Positions 1 through 6,852 of a stretch of 10,491 nucleotides of DNA are shown piece after piece (the stretch's first letter is position 1; each line of letters starts with the position of its first letter). Source of the stretch: Bacteroidota bacterium (GTDB lineage Bacteria; Bacteroidota; Bacteroidia; J057); NCBI GenBank assembly GCA_003696875.1, contig RFHL01001017.1, positions 1 to 10,491 on the forward strand, read 5' to 3'. The translations under genes and the position numbers were made by a program. Below the pieces are notes generated by a model that had not been told where the DNA came from, did no database searches, and saw only the letters and a program-made list of their open reading frames with translations.

Positions 1-194
1 GGCAAACTACGCTCGACATCCCTCAGAAAATCCGTCCAGTAGTCCTTGCTCTCAGGAATGGGGCGTCCGTCGAAACCGCGCAGGGCCGGAATCACCGGCC
101 TTATATCCGGATACCACTGGCCCAGGTGGGCCAGCAGGGGCTCGAAGCGGGTTCGGCTGCCACCATTGCCATGCAGAATGAGGACGTGGGTCAT
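1..194 (-). CDS. Alpha/beta hydrolase (N-terminal part)
   Basis: Partial gene; only the first 64 codons are in the window and the rest lies beyond the left edge. The protein begins MTHVLILHGNGGSRTRFEP. A first beta strand (VLIL) runs into HGNGG at residues 8-12, the usual oxyanion-hole turn of alpha/beta-hydrolase fold enzymes, and a helix follows. The catalytic serine, acid and histidine are not in view, so neither activity nor substrate can be stated. There is no signal peptide, so the enzyme is probably cytoplasmic. The start lies 44 nt after the stop of the DUF547 gene on the same strand, so the two may be co-transcribed. The start is the ATG before the first strand; TTTCC precedes it and there is no Shine-Dalgarno sequence. 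Confidence 0.75.
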   Translation of the reverse strand, partial: MTHVLILHGNGGSRTRFEPLLAHLGQWYPDIRPVIPALRGFDGRPIPESKDYWTDFLRDVERSL

Positions 195-238
195 GGAAAT
201 AGAAACCGTCAGCCTTGCGGACTTGTTTCTCCCATCCG

Positions 239-1000
239 TCAATTTGGGGGTTCATTCAGCGACCAGTCGTAGGCAAGGTACTCGATAGCGGTCTCTGACG
301 TGATCTCCACCGGCGCGTAGCGGTTCAAATAATCTCGCAGGCTTCCCTCCCGGGTAAAATCACCCCGAAACCAGAGAAAGATCTGGCTGATCTCAGCATG
401 GTCACGGGTAATCCGGTTGCGCCGGGGGTCGGCCAGAAAAGCCCGGGCCTGCGCCTCCAACTGAGCCTCCAGGCGAGTGGAAGTATAGGCCTCCCGCCGC
501 AGGGACGGGCAGGAGTAGGAAGCGCAATTGAGCGCAAAGTGGATGCGCGGCTCCTCAAAACGTGCCCGGAGGATGTCATGTTCAATTTGACCCAGGCTCA
601 TGGCTTGGCCTCCGATCTCAAACCAGTCCGCATCCCAAATGGTGGCCACATAGCGTAGGGTATGCAGCTCGTTGATGCTCTCCAGAGGGTAGTGCCGCAG
701 GATCAGCAGCACGGTATAGGCGTTGTAGGCATTGAGCCAATAGGCGATCTGCTCCGCGGCGGCGGCATCGGCCGCCGGTGGGCGGGCAGAAAGCCCATCC
801 AGGTAGGTGAGTAAGGCGGTGGTATCCTTTTGCCAGCGCGCATAGTCTAGCCAGCCCGCCGTATCGACATAGGTACGCACCAGGCTATCCCAGGTAGCAT
901 GGGAGGCGGGTAGCGTCCCGGCGGGGCCTTGGGGAACCGGGGCCCGGGACTGGCAAGCCAGAATCCATAGCCAGAGAAGGGGGATGAACCATCGCATCAT
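239..1000 (-). CDS. DUF547 family lipoprotein
   Basis: Predicted exported lipoprotein of 253 aa. The N-terminus MMRWFIPLLWLWILAC is a short type II signal with lipobox ILAC, putting the acylated Cys at residue 16. DUF547 hallmarks follow: YWLNAYNAY at about 87-95, WDADWFEIGG at about 122-131, a histidine at 154, and NCASYSCPSL at 158-167 with two conserved cysteines. The domain is widespread in Bacteroidota and occurs in plants, but I know of no established biochemical role. The frame stays open nine codons further upstream. I prefer the internal ATG pair at 1000/997 because it gives a clean lipoprotein signal, and because a promoter box (1005-1012) would otherwise lie inside the gene. An alpha/beta hydrolase gene follows 44 nt downstream, while anmK upstream is separated by a hairpin and this promoter. 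Confidence 0.85.
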   Translation of the reverse strand: MMRWFIPLLWLWILACQSRAPVPQGPAGTLPASHATWDSLVRTYVDTAGWLDYARWQKDTTALLTYLDGLSARPPAADAAAAEQIAYWLNAYNAYTVLLILRHYPLESINELHTLRYVATIWDADWFEIGGQAMSLGQIEHDILRARFEEPRIHFALNCASYSCPSLRREAYTSTRLEAQLEAQARAFLADPRRNRITRDHAEISQIFLWFRGDFTREGSLRDYLNRYAPVEITSETAIEYLAYDWSLNEPPN

Positions 1001-1004
1001 GGCA

Positions 1005-1012
1005 CAAAGATA
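1005..1012 (-). promoter_or_regulatory. Bacteroidota -7 box TATCTTTG
   Basis: On the minus strand the sequence reads TATCTTTG-TGCC-ATGATG, an exact match to the Bacteroidota housekeeping -7 consensus TAnnTTTG, only 4 nt from the first ATG of the DUF547 gene. The expected start of transcription lies a few bases after this box, so the mRNA would be leaderless or nearly so. No clear -33 TTTG element is visible; TGAC sits at about the right distance. Confidence 0.55.
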
Positions 1013-1027
1013 GGAAAGCCCAGTCAT

Positions 1028-1043
1028 CCCGTCGTCAGACGGG
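1028..1043 (-). terminator. Hairpin after anmK, possible terminator
   Basis: A perfect 6-bp inverted repeat CCCGTC-GTCA-GACGGG with a 4-nt loop lies 27 nt beyond the anmK stop and before the DUF547 promoter. There is no T-tract after it on the minus strand, so termination here is only a guess from position. Confidence 0.35.
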
Positions 1044-1070
1044 CGACAGGGGGCGCTTTCTCACCTCGTA

Positions 1071-2180
1071 TTAGCCGGCAAACATGGCCCAGCCGCCGGT
1101 CGGCGGCAGGTGGATAGAGCCAGTCACCACGTCGTGCTTGGCTCCGGTCACAGAGGCCAGGGTGGTGGGACGGCCCTGCAGGGTGCGCAGCCCTAAAAAG
1201 GCAAAGACGATGGCTTCCTTGAAATCCACCCAGCCCTCGGGGACATCTTCGACAATGCGAATGCCCTCAGGGGCAAGCTCGGCGGCAATTTGTGACATCA
1301 GGAAGCGATGATAGCGTCCACCGCCGGTGACGAGCATCGGCTCGTCGCGAGCCCCGACCTGCCGCACGGCCGCGCCGATCTGCCGGGCGGCGTGCACAGA
1401 AAAGGTGTGCAACAGGTCGGCCGTGGTGCCGGTCCAGTCGTCCAGGATAGGGAGGACTTCGCCCTGCACCCACTCCCAACCCAGCGACTTGGGCGGTGGC
1501 TTGTGGTAATAGGACAGAGCATTCAGGGCCGAGAGCAGCTCGGGTGCCAGGCGGCCACTCGCCGCCAGGGCCCCATCCCGGTCAAAGTCCTGGCCCTCCT
1601 TTCCATCTACCTGATGCCGGTAAACGTGATTGAGGACGATGTTACAAGGCGAAATGTCAAAGGCGGTGGCCCCGTAGGTCAAGTTGCTGAAACCACCAAG
1701 ATTGAGGAATAGGCGATAGTCGGGGAACAGGTGTTGCTCTCCCAGGGTGATGAGGGGGGCTCCCTGCCCGCCCAGGGCTAGATCCTTGTTGCGAAAATTA
1801 CTCACCAGCGGGCAGGGCAGGTAGCTTGCCACGGTCTCACCGTCGCCAATCTGGGCCGTAAAATTCCTGTCCGGCTGGTGAAAGATGGTCTGACCGTGAA
1901 TCGCCACGAAATCAGGCTTCAAGCTATGCCGGTCGATGAAACCTCGGATGGCTTCTCCGAAATAGTGCCCCAGGTAAACGTGGGTTTTGGCAAAAATTTC
2001 CCCTGATTGCTCCTCCAGATAGAGTAGGCGGCCTTTCCAACGCGGGTCAAAGGGAATACTCTCCGCCTGATCCAGGGTAAACTGATACTGATCACCTTCC
2101 CAGGTGAAGGTGCAGCAGACCAGGTCGAGTCCATCCATGGACGTGCCTGACATGAGCCCGATTCCTTGACGGCTTGGCAT
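1071..2180 (-). CDS. anmK: Anhydro-N-acetylmuramic acid kinase AnmK
   Basis: Cytoplasmic kinase that uses ATP and water to open and phosphorylate 1,6-anhydro-MurNAc, giving MurNAc-6-phosphate in peptidoglycan recycling. At 369 aa it has the same length as the E. coli enzyme. Motifs in order: GLMSGTSMDG (8-17, ATP phosphate loop), HGQTIFH (95-101), NFR followed by GGQGAPL (128-143), NLGGFSNL (160-167), FDISPCN (174-180, where D175 matches the family's catalytic aspartate), DFDRDGALAASG (198-209), TGGGRYHRFL (285-294), and the C-terminal DFKEAIVFAFLG...SVTGA. The start is the ATG just before the first strand. An in-frame extension to 2258 would add 26 residues lacking in the family and would run into the terminator hairpin. 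No other recycling genes (MurQ, NagZ, AmpG) are next to it, and it appears to be a single-gene unit. Confidence 0.96.
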   Translation of the reverse strand: MPSRQGIGLMSGTSMDGLDLVCCTFTWEGDQYQFTLDQAESIPFDPRWKGRLLYLEEQSGEIFAKTHVYLGHYFGEAIRGFIDRHSLKPDFVAIHGQTIFHQPDRNFTAQIGDGETVASYLPCPLVSNFRNKDLALGGQGAPLITLGEQHLFPDYRLFLNLGGFSNLTYGATAFDISPCNIVLNHVYRHQVDGKEGQDFDRDGALAASGRLAPELLSALNALSYYHKPPPKSLGWEWVQGEVLPILDDWTGTTADLLHTFSVHAARQIGAAVRQVGARDEPMLVTGGGRYHRFLMSQIAAELAPEGIRIVEDVPEGWVDFKEAIVFAFLGLRTLQGRPTTLASVTGAKHDVVTGSIHLPPTGGWAMFAG

Positions 2181-2250
2181 AGCACTAGATTCGAGAGACG
2201 AAACGGATCGCAGACCTAAACCTACGCTTTTTCCGGGACAGAATACATGC

Positions 2251-2278
2251 AAAAACACCGGCCCTAATGGGCCAGTGT
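2251..2278 (-). terminator. Rho-independent terminator of envelope operon
   Basis: On the minus strand, ACAC-x-GGCCC-ATTA-GGGCC-x-GTGT forms a 5-bp GC core plus four outer pairs across one mismatch. It runs directly into TTTTT (complement of 2251-2255). It lies 34 nt after the stop of the barrel gene and before anmK, which is the expected place to end the lipoprotein-DUF2147-barrel transcript. Confidence 0.78.
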
Positions 2279-2312
2279 GCAGATATAGTCAGGCAAACGG
2301 CCGGCCTCAGCT

Positions 2313-3410
2313 TTAGGGGCTGACAAAATTCACACTTACATTCGCGTAAAAGGGGTTGCCAAGGCGATTCAGCATCGCGAAGGGTTGGTCTCCGAAAAAG
2401 CCCCGGAAAAACTCCTGCCCCTCGGGCAAAGCATCTGCATCGAAGCTCCAGTTGATGCGGTAACCGGCCTGGGCCGACAGCCAGATAAAGCCAACCAGTT
2501 GCCGCTGCCACATCAGGCGCCAGCGCATTTCTCCCCGGCGGATTTCCAGGCTCTGATCGTTCAGCCCTTCGGAGACGCTGTTGATGCGATAGCTTTGGCC
2601 CTCCAGTTCGTAGCCAAACATCAGCAGGCTGCGGGCATTGAAGGTGCGACGAACGTGCGCCCGGGCCGGAAAAAGAATTTCCGTCCCCCACTTGCGGTTG
2701 GTGCTCGTCCAGTTGTACAGGACAACGGGGATGTAATTGAGCTCCCCCACCCGGTAGGTACGGGCCAGGCCCACCCCCCATTGCAGGTTGTCGTTGGGGC
2801 GCCAGCCAAAGAGAGCTGCCGCGGAATAGCGCAGGTAGCTCAGCGACTGAAAGTCGCCGAAGGTATAGTCACCATTCAGGTCGGCGCTTCCCTGAAACAG
2901 CAGGAAGTGCTTTTCATTGAGTGGCTTAAAGATGGTCGTATTCAACCCCATGGTGCGCAGGCCGTTTTCGGCAATCGCCTGGGCCACGGGATTTTCCAAA
3001 TCGTCGGCATTCTCAAATTGGTAGCGCACATCCCAGATGTTGGCCCCCAACTGGATGATGACATCATTACGCGACAGCACCGGCACATTGGCGGTCAGGC
3101 GCAGACCGTGGGTCAGGTTTACGTTGGCCGCTTCCTCCTCGACCGCATCCCCAGGCTGGTAGGTCCCAATAGGCGAAAAAGCCGCCGAGTAAGGGCCCTG
3201 CAGGTCCCAGCCCAACGAGATAAACTGGGCCGGACTGAGCCCGGTGATCTTGGAACTACAGAAGCGCTTGGTCCCTTCGTCGGCAAAGCCGAGATCGTCA
3301 TACATGCTCCAGTCTTCTTCCTCCCACGAGGTGGTATCTTCCTGAGCCAGCGCTACAGGCATCCCGACAAGGAGCAGCATCGCACTGGCGAGCCATACAT
3401 ACTTGTTCAT
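2313..3410 (-). CDS. DUF6268-like outer-membrane barrel protein
   Basis: Exported protein of 365 aa. Residues 1-22 (MNKYVWLASAMLLLVGMPVALA) form a classical signal peptide with ALA before the likely cleavage, followed by an acidic stretch rich in E, D and W. The remainder alternates polar and hydrophobic residues with many aromatics, as expected for transmembrane beta strands. Blocks such as GWRPNDNLQWGVGLA, YIPVVLYNW, KWGTEILFPARAHVRR and GYELEGQSYRI resemble the DUF6268 family of Bacteroidota outer-membrane proteins. That assignment is from memory. The C-terminus ends NVSVNFVSP, strand-like but without the classical terminal aromatic. Its start is 19 nt after the DUF2147 stop, so the two are surely co-transcribed, and the transcript ends at 2251-2278. 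The ligand or function is unknown. Confidence 0.72.
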   Translation of the reverse strand: MNKYVWLASAMLLLVGMPVALAQEDTTSWEEEDWSMYDDLGFADEGTKRFCSSKITGLSPAQFISLGWDLQGPYSAAFSPIGTYQPGDAVEEEAANVNLTHGLRLTANVPVLSRNDVIIQLGANIWDVRYQFENADDLENPVAQAIAENGLRTMGLNTTIFKPLNEKHFLLFQGSADLNGDYTFGDFQSLSYLRYSAAALFGWRPNDNLQWGVGLARTYRVGELNYIPVVLYNWTSTNRKWGTEILFPARAHVRRTFNARSLLMFGYELEGQSYRINSVSEGLNDQSLEIRRGEMRWRLMWQRQLVGFIWLSAQAGYRINWSFDADALPEGQEFFRGFFGDQPFAMLNRLGNPFYANVSVNFVSP

Positions 3411-3429
3411 AGCGAGTGGGTTTTGCGTA

Positions 3430-3894
3430 TCAGGAGCGAGGCTTCAGGGCCAGACGCTTCCAGACATCGGTACGACCAAAGGTTTGAACGCCGATATAGC
3501 CCCTGATATCCAGGGTATTATCGTCTTTCATCTTGATGATACAGCTATAGGTGCTGCCATTTTCGGGATCGTAGATGGTCCCTTCGGTCCATTGGCCCTC
3601 ATCCGAGTATACAAAGTCCTTGAGGATGCGGTATCCGCGCAGCGGGGTGCTCCGCAGGCTTTCGTCGGGGTTGTTCTTGTCGAGTTTGGGCTTGCCCGTT
3701 TCGGGATCATTGGGCTCCTTCAGCCACACGATGCGGCCATAGTACTTGTTGCCGATCTTATCGATCTTGACCCGGGCTTTGCCGTGGCTGGGCTCCCAGA
3801 CACCGATGAGACGGTCCCCATCATTTTGGGCGGTGAGGGAAGGGGCGAAAGCCAGCATGAACAGCAGGCCGAAGAGAATACGAAGCGTACGCAT
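3430..3894 (-). CDS. DUF2147 family exported protein
   Basis: Secreted or periplasmic protein of 154 aa with signal peptide MRTLRILFGLLFMLAFAPSLTAQ (residues 1-22/23). The mature part is a complete DUF2147 domain: GVWEPSHGKARVKI (31-44), YYGRIVWLKEP (51-61), the DxxNPD segment (72-77), LRGYRIL, WTEGTIYDPENGSTYSC (102-118) and GYIGVQTFGRTDVWKRL (132-149). The fold is thought to be a small beta-barrel, and no catalytic role is established. The frame is open 22 codons further upstream, but the ATG at 3894 places the hydrophobic signal at the N-terminus, so it is preferred. It sits 19 nt upstream of the outer-membrane barrel gene and 134 nt downstream of a lipoprotein gene, suggesting a joint envelope role. 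Confidence 0.88.
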   Translation of the reverse strand: MRTLRILFGLLFMLAFAPSLTAQNDGDRLIGVWEPSHGKARVKIDKIGNKYYGRIVWLKEPNDPETGKPKLDKNNPDESLRSTPLRGYRILKDFVYSDEGQWTEGTIYDPENGSTYSCIIKMKDDNTLDIRGYIGVQTFGRTDVWKRLALKPRS

Positions 3895-4028
3895 AGGAGT
3901 AAAAGGTTTGGCGGTGGTGCCAGGACGCGGCTTTTCCAAACGGATAGGGCCGGGCGCCAACCGTAGCGGGTGAGATAAGGAGTGGGAGAAGGTGGTGTGG
4001 CAGGAAACGGGGCCAGCCCGTCAGCTGT

Positions 4029-4532
4029 TTATTTGCTTGCGGAAAGCTCAAACGTCAAGTCGGCGCCAATGGCCAGATCGGTCGCCAAATCGCCAGCGAG
4101 GTTGGCATCGAGTACCAGGAAAAAGGTGCCTTCCTGAAAATAGGGCAGCAGCTCGGCCTCGGCTGCGGGCTGCAAGCTCACGTCGGTCTGTCCCTGCGGG
4201 ACAGGGTTCAGGACGGCAATCTGCTGCATCTCGGTGGCATCGCCCACCGCCTGCAGAGACATTTCCTCACACAGATCAAATGTGAGGGTGTCGGCTATGT
4301 GCAAGGATACCGCCGTGAGGCGAGCGCCAGTCAGGGTCTGGTACCCCTTGGTCTCCAGAAAAGACTGGACCTCAGGGGCAACCTCAATCTGGGCCATATT
4401 GGCCCCGGAGAAGAGCGGGCCCATCATCACAAACTCCTGGTTTTCAAGAGAGAATGAGATCTGGTCGCTGGGGGCCTGACAGGCCGCCAACAGGGCGATC
4501 AAGCTTACAAGAACAAGGCTATGGAGTCGCAT
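4029..4532 (-). CDS. Small exported lipoprotein, family unrecognised
   Basis: Hypothetical lipoprotein of 167 aa. The signal MRLHSLVLVSLIALLAAC contains lipobox LAAC with the acylated Cys at 18, so it should be anchored in a membrane. The mature region has alternating hydrophobic and polar strands (ISFSLENQEFVM, LTAVSLHIADTLTFDL, GTFFLVLDANLA, GADLTFELSASK), suggesting an all-beta sandwich. It has one further cysteine (in DLCEEM). I do not recognise the family and propose no function. It starts the probable minus-strand unit with the DUF2147 and barrel genes, although the 134-nt gap to DUF2147 could hold a separate promoter. ATTATT precedes the ATG and there is no Shine-Dalgarno sequence. Confidence 0.75.
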   Translation of the reverse strand: MRLHSLVLVSLIALLAACQAPSDQISFSLENQEFVMMGPLFSGANMAQIEVAPEVQSFLETKGYQTLTGARLTAVSLHIADTLTFDLCEEMSLQAVGDATEMQQIAVLNPVPQGQTDVSLQPAAEAELLPYFQEGTFFLVLDANLAGDLATDLAIGADLTFELSASK

Positions 4533-4769
4533 AATAATAGTAATCGCAAATTGGGGTGCAATATAATTAAATTTAATAGCAAAACTATGTGCCTGAAAAT
4601 TTTTCCCTCCCTGATCAGCCCCCCATTTGCCGGGGCTTCATCCAAAGGCTAGGCTCAACAGATCAAACTTTTTGTATATTTATCCCCATCTCTCCGCTCA
4701 CACTTTTTCCTTCCCACAGACATCCTTATCCTGGAAGACCGGGAGCCCTTTCGCACACCCTATCTCCTT
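4533..4769. promoter_or_regulatory. Divergent AT-rich intergenic spacer
   Basis: This 237-bp spacer lies between the divergently read lipoprotein gene and SulP gene. The stretch 4531-4590 is strikingly AT-rich compared with its surroundings and should hold the minus-strand promoter, though no exact TAnnTTTG box is seen there. TATATTTA at 4675-4682 is a five-of-six match for a plus-strand -7 box for SulP. A 6-bp hairpin AGCCCC/GGGGCT spans 4617-4637, with no evident role. No gene is visible here. Confidence 0.4.
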
Positions 4770-6310
4770 ATGTCTTCCCCTTCTCCCAAACCTGCCCCCA
4801 ACCCCTGGAAAAACCTCCGCTACGATGCCCCGGCCGGCGTGGTTGTCTTTCTGGTGGCGTTGCCTCTCTGCCTGGGCATCGCCCCTCTATTTTCCGGCAT
4901 TTTGGCCGGGATCATCGGCGGGCTGGTCATTCCGCTGATCAGCAAATCTCCCCTGAGCGTGAGCGGCCCGGCGGCGGGCCTCATTGCGATTGTGATTACC
5001 GGCATCGACCGGGCGGGGTCCTTCGATGCCTTTTTGGTGGCGGTGATGCTGGGCGGGGTTCTGCAGCTGATTTGGGGCCTGCTCAAGGCGGGCACGATCG
5101 CGTATTTCTTCCCTTCCTCAGTCATCAAAGGCATGCCTGGCTGCGATCGGTCTGATCCTGATCCGCAAGCAGCTTCCCCACGCCTTTGGGGTAGGCCGTA
5201 GACCTGGAATTTCACATTCTGGATACCCTCCCGGTGCTGCGGGAGATCATCGTCGAGGGGCATTTTGAAACGGGAGCCATCGTCATCAGCCTGGTTAGCC
5301 TGGGGATTCTCATCCTCTGGCAAAATACCCGGCTCAAGGAATGCAACTGCCTGCCCGGGGCCCTGGTGGTGGTGATCATGGGTGTGCTGCTGAACGATCT
5401 CTTCAGCTACTGGCATCCGGACTGGGTGCTTTCCGGGGGAGAAAATGGCCATCTGGTCCACCTGCCTGAAAGCATTGTGGCTGGAGGCTTCCAGGGTTTT
5501 CTGGGTGAACTGCGCCTGCCCGACTGGCCGGCCTTTCTGGATCCGGAGATCTACATCATCGCGCTGACCATCGGGCTCGTGGCCAGCGTAGAAACGCTGC
5601 TGAGTGTCGAGGTGGTGGACAAGCTGGACCCACACAAGCGCAGTACGCCCCTCAACCTGGAGCTCCTCGCTCAGGGTGCCGCCAATGTTCTGGCCGGGCT
5701 GCTAGGGGCTCTGCCGATCACGGCCGTGATCGTGCGCTCCTCCGCCAATGTGAACGCGGGCGGCCAAACCCGCATGTCAGCCTTCATCCACGGCGTGCTC
5801 CTCTTCCTGGCAGTCGCTTTTATGGCCGGCATCCTCAACCTGATACCGCTGGCGTCTCTGGCCGCCATCTTGTTGATGGTGGGCTACAAGCTGGCCCGCC
5901 CCGCCCTCTTCCGGCTGATGTATGCCGGCGGCTGGAATCCGTTCGTCCCCTTTGTGGTAACCATCTTGGCGGTCCTCATCACCGACCTTCTGACAGGTAT
6001 CGCCATCGGTACTGCGGTAGGGATTTTCTATACCATCCGGGCCAATTTTCGTCGCTCCATACAGGTAGAGCGGGAGGGCGAGGCCTATCTCGTCCGGCTC
6101 AACAAAGACGTCAGTTTTCTCAACAAAGCCATCCTCAGTGAGGCCCTGAATCAAATCCCCCAGGGAAGCCGGGTGATCATCTACGGATCGCGGGCCGACT
6201 TTATTGACCTGGACATCCAGGAGATTATCCGGGAGTTTCAGGTGCGGGCTTACAAAAACGACATGGAGCTGGAGGTGCGGGGCGTACAACCTGCCGACGC
6301 GCGAGGGTGA
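4770..6310 (+). pseudogene. SulP-type anion transporter, frameshifted
   Basis: SulP/SLC26-family inner-membrane permease with a C-terminal STAS-like domain; the family carries sulfate, bicarbonate or similar anions. The frame opened at 4770 covers the first segments (FLVALPLCLGIA, PLSVSGPAAGL, SSVIKGM). At 5136 it slips: family sequence (LAAIGLILIRKQLPHAFG) continues in another frame over 5137-5190, then in a third frame from about 5198 (VDLEFHILDTLPVLRE) to the stop at 6310. Removing one C at 5136/5137 and one at 5195/5196 restores a single frame of about 512 codons. Downstream motifs are intact: SVETLLSVEVVDKLDPHKR, PITAVIVRSSANVNAGGQT, LIPLASLAAILLMVGYKLA, TDLLTGIAIG. Five residues (usually LASGA) also seem missing between GIA and PLFSG near 4883. 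As it stands the gene encodes no full transporter; sequencing error is the main alternative to true decay. It converges on the GNAT gene with 7 nt between stops. Confidence 0.85.
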
Positions 6311-6317
6311 TACGCCC

Positions 6318-6758
6318 TTACATGCCCTCCCAGCGGAGGACGACTTCGTCCTCCAGCGGCTCGGCGACAGGCACAAAGCCCAAACCGCCAAAGAAGGCCG
6401 CTGCGGCGGCATTTTCGGCAGCGTGACTGGTACGGATCTCCCGGCAGCTGTGCTGCCGCTGTAGCAGCGCGATCAGTTGCCGTACAGCCGACTGGCCAAT
6501 GCCCTTCCCCTGGTGGGCATGGTCAACCAGGACACGATTGATCCAGCAGATCTGGCCAAAGGTACCGTACATGATGAAGCCCACCATGTGGCCTCCTGCC
6601 CGGATGCCGTAGGGGGTGAGCTGTTCAAAGCGGGACTGGGCCAGGGAATACAGTACCGAAGGCACAAAAGCCTCTTGCTCCGGGCTCAGCCGCAGGTCCA
6701 GGCAAAGCTCCCAATTGTAGCGGTCCAGCGCTTCCAGATGAATGTCTTCGATCGGCAT
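6318..6758 (-). CDS. GNAT family N-acetyltransferase
   Basis: Cytoplasmic acetyltransferase of 146 aa, a usual length for a single GNAT domain. The acetyl-CoA pyrophosphate loop is QGKGIG at 83-88, preceded by the beta4 strand CWINRVLVDH. SHAAENAAAAAFFGGLGF at 111-128 is motif B. The pattern (GFIMYG, then W-x-x-R-hydrophobic, then QGKG-G, then EN-A, then LGF) resembles the PaiA/BltD group of spermine/spermidine acetyltransferases, so a polyamine substrate is possible but not shown. The tyrosine usually found before xxLGF, a general acid in many GNATs, is Phe here. The ATG at 6758 is chosen over the one nine codons upstream because a promoter box lies between them. The gene faces the SulP gene at its 3' end and the sulfatase gene at its 5' end. 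Confidence 0.87.
   Translation of the reverse strand: MPIEDIHLEALDRYNWELCLDLRLSPEQEAFVPSVLYSLAQSRFEQLTPYGIRAGGHMVGFIMYGTFGQICWINRVLVDHAHQGKGIGQSAVRQLIALLQRQHSCREIRTSHAAENAAAAAFFGGLGFVPVAEPLEDEVVLRWEGM
6335..6354 (+). terminator. Inverted repeat in GNAT 3' end, possible SulP terminator
   Basis: GGAGGACG-ACTT-CGTCCTCC is a perfect inverted repeat (8 bp with a 4-nt loop) starting 25 nt after the SulP stop, inside the last codons of the convergent GNAT gene. With only 7 nt between the two stops, any SulP terminator must lie in the neighbour. No T-tract follows, so the role is inferred from position alone. Confidence 0.35.
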
Positions 6759-6762
6759 GGAG

Positions 6763-6770
6763 CAAAGGTA
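6763..6770 (-). promoter_or_regulatory. Bacteroidota -7 box TACCTTTG
   Basis: The minus strand reads TACCTTTG-CTCC-ATG, an exact TAnnTTTG match 4 nt before the GNAT start. This spacing is identical to that before the DUF547 gene. It implies a leaderless or nearly leaderless mRNA and supports the ATG at 6758. No convincing -33 TTTG element is seen. Confidence 0.55.
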
Positions 6771-6810
6771 TAGCAGGATGGGCAAGAATGCGAAAAGGGA
6801 ATAGATTCTC

Positions 6811-6818
6811 TATCTTTT
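6811..6818 (+). promoter_or_regulatory. Possible -7 box for sulfatase gene
   Basis: TATCTTTT matches five of the six defined positions of TAnnTTTG and lies 34 nt before the sulfatase start. It is in the GNAT-sulfatase divergent spacer. No -33 element is evident, so it is a weak candidate. Confidence 0.3.
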
Positions 6819-6852
6819 CCTTACCTGCTTCATTCATCTGCATCCCCTCTAT

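Noticed and set aside
2181..2258. N-terminal extension of anmK
   Set aside because: The 26 extra residues are absent from the family and would overlap the upstream operon's terminator; the shorter form has exactly the family length.
2385..3506. Long plus-strand open frame (373 codons) opposite the barrel and DUF2147 genes
   Set aside because: It is antisense to two well-supported genes with signal peptides. Its product shows no family motif and it starts inside the barrel gene; GC-rich shadow.
4820..5635. Minus-strand open frame of 271 codons across the SulP gene
   Set aside because: Composition is rich in Q, H and D with no recognisable domain. The plus-strand SulP similarity explains the region.
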